From: a virus
Reading direction: 5' to 3' (one strand)
Length of the DNA stretch: 21,502 nt
IMG/VR virus record: IMGVR_UViG_3300025012_000306
Location: 1 to 21,502 of that record
Position 1 is the first letter of the stretch. The number at the start of each line of letters is the position of its first letter. Positions 7,669 to 15,900 of the stretch are shown here, piece by piece. Made by a program: the position numbers and the translations under genes. The notes under the pieces are model-generated. The model saw only the letters and a list, made by a program, of their open reading frames with translations, searched no databases and had not been told where the DNA came from.

Positions 7669-9773
7669 TCCCGCCGAAGGAGATTCTTTGCAATAACTCA
7701 AGCGTTGAAGCCTCTTTTCTTGGTTATGCCCATAGCCAGCTTGCCACACTTAGAGAGGCTATGGCATTTCAAGGCTTGAATGAGGGATATAGAAGAGTAT
7801 CTCCATATCTTGGGGTAGAAGTCGAAGTATGGAAATCGTTTTCTATAGAAGTGATTGCTGTAAATGTCGATGAAAATATATATGGGAAAAATCCATATGA
7901 GCGGAAACTGAGAGAAGAAAAAACTGTTCTCGATAATAGGTTTTTTGTGCGAATCGGTTCACCATCCGATATAGAGCTTGACGATGAAGGACATGTAATT
8001 CGAGACGATACTAGATATTATTGGATTGATTTTTTTGCAACAACAGACAATAGTATTGCCTTCTATTCTCCAGGATCGAGGTACGGTGAATATGAGATAG
8101 ACGACACAATTTATTATAAGGAAGCTAGATTCGTTACAGACGAGACGTTCTTACAAGTTGTCAATTTCCCTGACTACATGTTTCATAACTACGTAAGGTC
8201 TTTTGATCTTACAAGTGTAGTTGGTAATAAGTCTGTTTCGGCACGATTCGTAGCTGGATATCATTTTTTGGCTACAGGTGACTCGATTATTTATACACCA
8301 GAAATTCCAACCGTAGCTGGAGGTGATATCGACTTAGCTACAGGAACTTCAAAAAATCCACCTAACAGGTTCTTTGTAGATTTAGAATCAAGAACCATGT
8401 GCTGGTATCATGTGCTGCAGAAGTGGAAGCTTCCGGATATCGGCCCGCCGGTACACACTGAATCAACTGGGTCTGTAGCTGGTGTGATTATTGGAATTGA
8501 TTATGACAACGGATGGATTACATCAGGATCGTCATTATTTTCATTTTCCGGTGATGTTGCAGACGGGCTGATTTCAAACACTGGATCTGATGCAATACTC
8601 GAACCGATTGGGATATTGTCCGATATTTCTACTCTGAATAGAGAGACAGTTACGTTTTACACATCATATCTATCCGGAACAACTCGCATTATTGCTGCTC
8701 TTCCCGGCTTTGATATTTCGTCGTGTGTTGAAACCTCACTGATCATGTCGCAGTTGGCCAATAACTCAGGATATGAGCAGTATCAGTCAGCATCATTTTC
8801 TATGACAAGCGGAAGCGGTTCTTCTGACGCAAACACTACCCATAATTATTATGATTATCCTGAATGTGCCAACCCTAATTGCACTTCTGCCACTCCTATA
8901 AAATACCAGGAGTCAATAAGTTGGAGCGAATCTTCATCAAACTGGTCAGATACTACTGTTGGTATGACCATAGATATGATTGATGGAGTCGGCGTTACTG
9001 ATGTCGTAAATGGTAATGGTAATGCGAGTCTATCTGAAAGTGTGAGTTGTAATATCCACAGTTGTCAACTTCTGCAAGGAGGATCTTGTACAGACCAGAA
9101 CAATGCTGCTGGACAAGGGAAAAGTATATCTGGATTTGTAACCGGAAGATTCGGGACGAAACACAGTGTCACCATCCCGGCGCAGAATATGGTTTTTCTC
9201 GATTCAACCTCAAAGTTGGTTGTTAATACGCAACTGAATAGAATTGTTGACGGCCCAGATTACCCGGCAATGGGTGTGCCAACAGAAGATACTGTAAATG
9301 GTTGGTTTGCTGCTTGGGATGTGTCGGCTCCAATGCTCAAAAACACAGGTATTTTTACTTACGCCGACACCCAATATCCAAAACATCATCCGGTCGAAGA
9401 TCCTGCCAACTGGCTCCCACTGGAAAATTATCCTATTGGCTTGCCTGAATTGGCTGTGGAAAAAACTATATTTAATACTAGAGTTAAAAGTATTGAAACG
9501 ATAAATTTTAGTGAGACTGAGAATATCAATACCGCATATATAAAAGACTGTCCCGATACCTTTACAGCTTCTGAGCTTTTCTCCGCAGTCATTCTCGATG
9601 ACAGGTGGAGTAAGGGAAGCCAGGGCATAGTGGTCGCTGTCAAATCAAACGCTGAAGGGGAAACGGCTATCTACCACAACGGGACCAATAAACTGAGCGA
9701 GATAATGTACGCTCTGTCCAGGGACAAGTTACTGAAGGCTGGCGAATCCTTGTTTGATATCGGCTTAATTTAG
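7665..9773 (+). CDS. Large AT-rich phage protein of unknown function (probable tail component)
   Basis: A 702-residue protein I do not recognise. It begins by ATGA overlap with the fibre gene, so the two are translationally coupled and probably work together. Seen: a helical N-terminus (about 1-60), beta-rich middle regions with many Tyr/Phe/Trp, a Ser/Thr/Asn-rich region (about 380-450), and five cysteines grouped as C401-x4-C406 and C462-x4-C467...C475, which could form disulphides or a metal site. No signal peptide, membrane helix or catalytic motif stands out. Base composition is far more AT-rich than the head genes and the giant gene (one sampled 60-base line is about one-third GC), suggesting a separate origin. 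Possible roles are fibre adhesin, baseplate part or tail spike. Confidence 0.65.
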   Translation: MIPPKEILCNNSSVEASFLGYAHSQLATLREAMAFQGLNEGYRRVSPYLGVEVEVWKSFSIEVIAVNVDENIYGKNPYERKLREEKTVLDNRFFVRIGSPSDIELDDEGHVIRDDTRYYWIDFFATTDNSIAFYSPGSRYGEYEIDDTIYYKEARFVTDETFLQVVNFPDYMFHNYVRSFDLTSVVGNKSVSARFVAGYHFLATGDSIIYTPEIPTVAGGDIDLATGTSKNPPNRFFVDLESRTMCWYHVLQKWKLPDIGPPVHTESTGSVAGVIIGIDYDNGWITSGSSLFSFSGDVADGLISNTGSDAILEPIGILSDISTLNRETVTFYTSYLSGTTRIIAALPGFDISSCVETSLIMSQLANNSGYEQYQSASFSMTSGSGSSDANTTHNYYDYPECANPNCTSATPIKYQESISWSESSSNWSDTTVGMTIDMIDGVGVTDVVNGNGNASLSESVSCNIHSCQLLQGGSCTDQNNAAGQGKSISGFVTGRFGTKHSVTIPAQNMVFLDSTSKLVVNTQLNRIVDGPDYPAMGVPTEDTVNGWFAAWDVSAPMLKNTGIFTYADTQYPKHHPVEDPANWLPLENYPIGLPELAVEKTIFNTRVKSIETINFSETENINTAYIKDCPDTFTASELFSAVILDDRWSKGSQGIVVAVKSNAEGETAIYHNGTNKLSEIMYALSRDKLLKAGESLFDIGLI

Positions 9774-9783
9774 GGAGACAACC

Positions 9784-10623
9784 ATGGGAGTTTTCGTTGA
9801 TAGGGTGCCAATCGCACCATTCACTTATGGGACTGAGGTATATTCAGGAACCGGGTCAGAAGACGCAAAAAGCCTAGTAGCGGCAAAATTCAATAACTCG
9901 CTCGAGAATAGCGAGTTGATGCTGGACAAACTGCTCGGGGCAGATGGCAATAGTGGGTATCTCGGCCAACTGAATGTGCTGCTCAGTGGTCCGCTCACAT
10001 GGGCCGAGGTGTCTCCTGATAATTCTGTTTTCCCTACGCTTCTCGCACGACTACTGAACGATCTATCCGCCGGGGCGACCGGAGTTAATTCTACTGTTGA
10101 AGCCGAATACATTGCCAGGGCGCAGGCAAGGCAGGATATTATCGATGACAAACTAGAACAGGAAAGGCTTGAATTCTTTGCGGCACGAGGATTCGAACTT
10201 CCGACAGGTGCAATGCAGGCTGAGATTGCAGAACTGGCAAATGAGCGTGCGAGAAACAGAACCGAACTGAACGGCAAAGTGCTGATCATGCAGGCTGAAC
10301 TGGCGCAGAAAAACTCGCAGTTCATCATTGGCATGGCAAAGGATCTTGAGAGTATCCTCCGCGATTTCGCCAACAAGGTCAACGACAGGGCGCTCAATTA
10401 CGCTACGGCGATAGCTGGCCTGCGTGAGAAGATCGCCGAGGCCATGGCCAATATCGGCATGCAGTCTGTCGCCTCATGGGCAGGGTCTTTCCATGCCAAC
10501 GCCGGGTTGTCGCATAGCACTGGCCGTCACCAGAGTGAGTCGCACAGCCACAGTGAAAGCAGATCAGCGAATTTCGGCATCAGCAACAGCCTGTCGGAAA
10601 GTCATCAGTATGAGGAGGCGTGA
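9784..10623 (+). CDS. Coiled-coil virion protein with Ser/His-rich tail
   Basis: A 279-residue protein that is mainly helical from about 90 to 235, with long charged Ala/Glu-rich helices (EYIARAQARQDIIDDKLEQE and later AGLREKIAEAMANIGM). A FFAARGFELPTGAM element in the middle is a turn I associate with phage structural proteins of this type. The last 45 residues are Ser/His-rich (HQSESHSHSES). No enzyme motif is present. A GGAGA site lies before the ATG. Its location between tail proteins and an ejection-type gene suggests an internal virion or tail-needle-like component, but this is inference. Confidence 0.55.
   Translation: MGVFVDRVPIAPFTYGTEVYSGTGSEDAKSLVAAKFNNSLENSELMLDKLLGADGNSGYLGQLNVLLSGPLTWAEVSPDNSVFPTLLARLLNDLSAGATGVNSTVEAEYIARAQARQDIIDDKLEQERLEFFAARGFELPTGAMQAEIAELANERARNRTELNGKVLIMQAELAQKNSQFIIGMAKDLESILRDFANKVNDRALNYATAIAGLREKIAEAMANIGMQSVASWAGSFHANAGLSHSTGRHQSESHSHSESRSANFGISNSLSESHQYEEA
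10613..10618 (+). promoter_or_regulatory. Ribosome binding site choosing ATG 10629
   Basis: AGGAGG sits ten bases before ATG 10629 but only one base before GTG 10620. Spacing therefore favours the ATG, although GTG 10620 would give a GTGA overlap with the previous stop. Confidence 0.5.
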
Positions 10624-10628
10624 CAGAT

Positions 10629-11120
10629 ATGATCGCCACACTCACAAACCTCGATGTGAATGTTGAAGGGGGGAGGGGTATCGCCACAACTCAGGTAACC
10701 TATCCGTTCAACTCGTTTTGCAGATTTGGCGGTAGCCTGCTGGCTGCTGGCCCAAACGGTCTTTATTTGGTACGAGGAGCAGCGGATTTCGCAGGTGCAC
10801 AGATAGATGCCTTCCTCGAGACCTTTTCCTCTGAATTAGGCTATGACGGCAACAAGCGGTTGCGGTTTCTCTATATGCTTGTTGAGACCCAAGGAACGCT
10901 CAAGGTTATCTGCACTGCAGACAATGTCGTGAGCAGGACATTGACCATTGAGCCGGATAGTACCGGCCAGCAGGTAATAAAAATTCCAGTTGGCAGCAAG
11001 GCCAACGGTGCCTCGTGGAAGATCAGAGTTGAAAACGTCGACGGGTGCTGGTTCGCCATAAAGTCGTTATCTGCATTGCCAATATATCTTTCAAGAGGTA
11101 GAAAGGCTAGAAGGGTGTAA
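10629..11120 (+). CDS. Small beta-sandwich-like phage structural protein
   Basis: A 163-residue protein of alternating strands: FCRFGGSLLAAGPNGLYLVRG, then AQIDAFLETFSSELGYDGNKRLRFLYMLVE, LKVICTADN, VIKIPVGSKANGASWKIRVEN and a basic end (SRGRKARRV). This layout, including the acquired-gene-independent 'GPNGLYLV' turn and the lysine/arginine-rich terminus, recurs in phage virion proteins of podovirus tail modules, often as the C-terminal domain of a longer protein. No biochemical function is known to me. It closes the AT-neutral tail block; the next gene has its own strong ribosome binding site after a 50-base gap. Confidence 0.5.
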   Translation: MIATLTNLDVNVEGGRGIATTQVTYPFNSFCRFGGSLLAAGPNGLYLVRGAADFAGAQIDAFLETFSSELGYDGNKRLRFLYMLVETQGTLKVICTADNVVSRTLTIEPDSTGQQVIKIPVGSKANGASWKIRVENVDGCWFAIKSLSALPIYLSRGRKARRV

Positions 11121-11170
11121 AATACTAAGGATAATATCCTACATACATACCAGGCAATAAGGAGGTTTTC

Positions 11171-12955
11171 ATGGTTGTCAGTGAAAGTTTTACCGACGCA
11201 TTCAAGCGAGCGAGAAAAGAAAAGCCTGGTTTTATTGAAGGTGGCGTGCAGGCGCAAGGACTTCCCCCTGGGGCCTCTCTTGGTTATCAGGCAGGCAATA
11301 TCGCGAACCAGGCTGGCGCGGCAGTTTCTGGCCTAAAGGATCTCGTTCCGCAAGATTCTGGTCCACGGTTCCATGTCAACACGTCGGCAGTATCAAAGAT
11401 CGACCCGAACCTTTCTGGTGGTGCGTACACTCCAGAGAACACTCCGGTGGCAGCATCTGAAGGTTTCGGTGATCCTGTGCTTGGCCAGGAAGCAATGGAC
11501 AGAAGGCGGCGGGCCTCGCCGGCACATCAAAGGGTTCTGGACAGGAAGCAAGGGGTGGCCGCGGCGCCAGCACCTGTTCCTGCTTCGCCACCAGCAGATG
11601 TCGGCCCCGATGTGACAGGAAATACCTTGGCCGACTTCGTCAATCCCGAGACTTCTCCAGCGGCCGCGTCTACTTCGCCGCCTATTCAGATACCGAAACC
11701 GCCCGACGCTGGGACTTCACAGCCGAAAGACCCTGTATTTTTACCTGGACCGCAATTACAGGCTATGCCTTCTCACGCTGTTGGCGTGGCACCGACCACC
11801 ACCCAGTCTGCCGCGCCGATTGCAAAGCCAGTTACGGCAGGACCCGCAGTAACCATGCCTGGATCCGCTGTTCCACTCTCTATGGCAAATCCTGCGAACG
11901 ATCCGGCTACGTACGACACGAATCGCACCGCCGGGCCGGTCATGCTTACCAATGTCGGCCCCGGGAACGCAGGAGGTAAAGCGCTGGGAGATGTCGACGC
12001 TTTCAAGACGGCCAATGCGCTTGAGGGTAGCAGACCGCCGTCAGGACCAGCAACCGAGATTCCGGCCGGCAGTCTCCGGCAGGTTGGAAATCTTGATGTC
12101 TCTTTCTCTCCGGAAACCACCCCGGACCAACGAAAGGCTTTCATGACAGATCCTGTCAGGCCGACAGCACAGATCAATCGATTCAACAATGCCAACAGCC
12201 TTGCCGGTCTCACCCAAGGGCAACGCGCCTCGATGAATGCCGACAAAGTCATCAATGGTGGAGCAGGTCGATCGCTGGCCAGCGTTACAATGCCGGCCCA
12301 ATATTCGCCGACCGGACCGAGCAGGACGTGGAAGCAGGCGGCGACCACCGATAGCAAGGCCATTGCTAATGCCGCGGCAAGGCGCGATGCCCGTAATGCG
12401 ATAAGGACAGGTATGAAAGAGAGAGAACTTGATATCGCCGAGCAAAAAACTATCGCAGATACAGAAAATGCTGTAGCTGGCCGGGAGATCCAAGGTCTTT
12501 CTCTCGCCGCATCGGTTGCCAACAACCAGGCCAATCAACAATTTAACTCTGAACGGCTGAAAAATGATAAGGCCAGGACCGATTCACTGAACGCATTGAA
12601 TCAGGGAAAACTCGCGCAGGTTGACACGATCAATAAACTGCAGCAGGAATATCTCTCTCCAGATACAGATCCGAAGAGAAAAAGCGCTATTGCCACCGAA
12701 TTGAGGACATTGGCGAGCAAGGATGAGAGAAAGGACAAAGGTGCTGTCCCGACATATGTAAAACCTGAGTTCGACAAAAAAGGCGTCCAGCGCCCAGGAA
12801 CAGGAAGGTTCGTGTACCCTCCAGGTTATATCGACGATCTTTTCGGCGATGGATTCAACAAGGACGATGCCTCACCTGAACAGATGTCAGTTCTCCTTGA
12901 TCTTGCCAAAAACGATCCCGACTCATACAAGACTTTGAAGAGTAAATTCAACTAA
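11171..12955 (+). CDS. Disordered internal virion / DNA-ejection protein (probable)
   Basis: A 594-residue protein with strong AAGGAGG five bases upstream of its ATG. The N-terminal half is rich in Pro, Ala, Gly, Ser and Thr and probably disordered. Residues about 400-520 are helical and charged (KERELDIAEQKTIADTENAV, then Asn/Gln/Lys-rich coil). The C-terminus (about 535-594) is more ordered, with RFVYPPGYIDDLFGDGF and SPEQMSVLLDLAKNDPDSY. It lies directly before the giant gene, as ejection proteins often do in short-tailed phages, where such proteins leave the head with the DNA. No homologue is recognised; the role is inferred from composition and position. Confidence 0.5.
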   Translation: MVVSESFTDAFKRARKEKPGFIEGGVQAQGLPPGASLGYQAGNIANQAGAAVSGLKDLVPQDSGPRFHVNTSAVSKIDPNLSGGAYTPENTPVAASEGFGDPVLGQEAMDRRRRASPAHQRVLDRKQGVAAAPAPVPASPPADVGPDVTGNTLADFVNPETSPAAASTSPPIQIPKPPDAGTSQPKDPVFLPGPQLQAMPSHAVGVAPTTTQSAAPIAKPVTAGPAVTMPGSAVPLSMANPANDPATYDTNRTAGPVMLTNVGPGNAGGKALGDVDAFKTANALEGSRPPSGPATEIPAGSLRQVGNLDVSFSPETTPDQRKAFMTDPVRPTAQINRFNNANSLAGLTQGQRASMNADKVINGGAGRSLASVTMPAQYSPTGPSRTWKQAATTDSKAIANAAARRDARNAIRTGMKERELDIAEQKTIADTENAVAGREIQGLSLAASVANNQANQQFNSERLKNDKARTDSLNALNQGKLAQVDTINKLQQEYLSPDTDPKRKSAIATELRTLASKDERKDKGAVPTYVKPEFDKKGVQRPGTGRFVYPPGYIDDLFGDGFNKDDASPEQMSVLLDLAKNDPDSYKTLKSKFN

Positions 12956-12969
12956 TTAGGATATATCAA

Positions 12970-15900
12970 ATGGGCAACATCTTTGATGATGTAGATTCTC
13001 AAATATCCTCACCTATCGACGCTTCCGATCCGGTACCGCCTCCGGTGCAAAACGCGACAGCAGTAAAAAGCAACAGCGCCTTCGACCAGGTGGATTCTAT
13101 CGCGAACGCCCCTCAGCCACAAGAGCCTGAGAGAACAGTTCTCGGCACCCTTGAGGATGTGGTTGTTTCCGGCACAATGGGCGGCTTCGACCTGGTGAAA
13201 GGCGCGGCTGGTCTTGCTGACATCGCCACGGGCGGCACCCTTGACAAGCCTCTCAACACGATCCAGAGAGAAACCGGCCGCATTCAGGATACCGTCAAGT
13301 CCTGGTATTCTCCCGCCCAGCAGGAAGCGAATCAGGAAGTAGAGCAGGCGCAGGGGTTTGTCGGCAAGGGCGGTGCAATGCTGGAAAACCCTTCAACCAT
13401 CGCCCACGGTGTAACCAGGGCACTGCCTCAAATGATAGGCGGCGCAGGCATAGCCCGCGGCTTGGCTACAATCGCACCGAAAGTTCTTGGAGCAACCACT
13501 GCCGGCAGGATTGCCGCATCTGCCATAGGCGAGGGCGCCATCACCGCCGGCTCTACAGCCGGGGAGATCAGGGAGAAAACCGGAGACCTCGAGATAGGAC
13601 AGTCCGGAATGTCACTTGCCGCCGGCGCCGGGACCGGACTGTTGACATTGCTCGGTGGATCAATCGCCCAAAAACTCGGCTTTCCGGATGTTGATTCTCT
13701 CCTGGCCGGTGCCGCAGTACAGACCGGCAAGAAGATGACGGCCGGCGATATCGCCAAGGCTTTGGTTGGCAGCGGTCTTACCGAGGGCGTCCTCGAAGAA
13801 ATGCCGCAGAGTGCCCAGGAACAGATATGGTTGAACGTCGCTCTCGGCCGCCCGTGGAAAGAAGGTGTTCCCGAGGGCATGGCAGAGGGCGGGCTGATCG
13901 GCGCGGCCATGGGTATAGGTGGCGGCTCTTATCACCTTTCCACCAGCTTCATGGACAGCACCAAGGAACTGGACCAGGATCCGCTCGGCGAACAGGTGAA
14001 CAAACTTCTCGACGAGAGCCTCAACGACAAGGCAGCAGGCCCAGTCGAGTCTCCCGACGCCAGGGCGGCCGCACATCTCGCCGGCATACTCACCGGAACC
14101 CCGATTGAAACGGAAGAGGACCGCGGGCAACGGGTCCAGGCCGCCCTTGATTTCTTCAATGATCCGCAGATGCCCCATGACGCCAAAGACCGGTTTGTGA
14201 AGGAAGGGGTGTTTGCTCATCTCGGAATCGATGTTCCCGGCCAGGAGCCTGGCTATGGTCCGGACCAGCAGCAGGGCTACTCCCCCATCCTTCCGGAAGG
14301 GGCCAGGGACCAGATAGACGCCGAGGTCTTGAATCAGCAGTTCCCGGAAGAGACTCGTGACTTGATGTGGGATCTTACAGGGCAGGCAGAAGACGAACAG
14401 GGCATGGCTGACACCAGGACCAGAAAGCAGCGATTCGAGAATCTGAAGCAGCGCCTGGCCGACAAGGAAATTTCCATTGAAGAACTGGAAGCGAACCGCA
14501 CCGGCAGGCCGCTGACCGCCGAAGAATCCGCCCAGGCGTTTCTTGGCCAGGAACCTACCCCGGCAATGGCCGATGTGGAGGGCCGACAGGCGCGCCTCGA
14601 TGACGCTGCAGCGGCTTTCGAAACCATGCCGGAAGAGCAAATTATTCCGGAAGCATCAACTCCATCCAAGGCCACCATCGACAATCCTTCATCCATCGTC
14701 CATGGCAAGGACATCAACCTCGCGCCGACCGAAGCCCAAAAGGAAGCCGAGAACTACAAGACCGCTAAGGCCTCAATCGATGGGCTGAATCTTTCCATCG
14801 AAAACCCGGCCGGCTCGGTGCGCTCCGGCAAGGACGCCTCCGGCAAGGAATGGTCCCAGGAGATGAAGGCCGACTACGGCCGCATTCTCGGGTCAAAGGG
14901 TTACGACAAGGATCATGTCGACATCATGGTGAAGCCCGGCTATCAGGGTGGAGCGGACAATGTCTATGTGGTCAACCAGCACAAGGCGGATGGTTCATTC
15001 GATGAGCACAAGATCATTGCGGGCGTGAATAGCGAGCAGGAAGCCATTGCCCTCTACAATTCCAACTATGAAGCAGGGTGGACCGGTGGCAAATCCGTTA
15101 CTCGAGTCGCCATGCCGGTATTTAAGAAATGGGTGATCGGCCAGGGTCCGAGCCAAGGCGCATTCGTCCGAGAAAGAACCGTCTTTCCTGGAACGAAAAC
15201 GCCAGTTGCCGAAACGAAAGCCCCTGTTTCTGGAACGGCAACAGGGGGAAAGAGTCCATATCAAATGACTCCTGAAGAATATACCGCAGGGATCACAGAT
15301 ACCGACGAAAAGGCCATCCGCCTGGCGGCTCATCCGCGATCTGTAAAAGAAGCATTGCGGTTTGATCTTCCGGTGCCTCTTCCTGTTCTGCAGGCCTACA
15401 GCAATAACCAGTGGGCGAAAAACGGTATCGCCAAACTTTACCCGGGGCAGGCCGAGTCACCATCTACCTCCCCAACTGACAAGGAAAACTTGACAGTTCC
15501 GACTGCAACACGGACAACGACATTCACCACCGAGAAGGGAAGCGTCTATAGTTGGGACGGAAAAACATCCCAGCGCAATAAAGCAAAACGTCCAGAACAC
15601 GGTGAAGATTCAGGGGTCAAGGAAAGGTCTGCGGTAACGGTCTTCATATCTCCAGAAGCAGCGAGAGAAGTCGGTATGTGGCAGACCAGCAGCGCCAGCA
15701 GTAAGAGAATCGCTATTCGCGGCAATCAGATAATACTCACCTCGCCCAACGGCAAAACAGGAATTAGAGGTTCTGATGGTAGGTTTGAGTTTACGACCGA
15801 GCCGGAAATCGGGAAGAACCCTCTTGAGTTATGGTATCCTGACAAAGATGGGTTGTTCAAGGGGAATCATCCTGGGAATAAAATAGTCAGTATTGACACA

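Noticed and set aside
11076-11123. Sigma-70 promoter before the ejection-type gene
   Set aside because: TTGCCA and TAAAAT can be picked out but their spacing is wrong, so no promoter is claimed.
13660-14640. Antisense open frame of 326 codons
   Set aside because: Shadow of the giant gene caused by third-position GC bias; no recognisable protein features.
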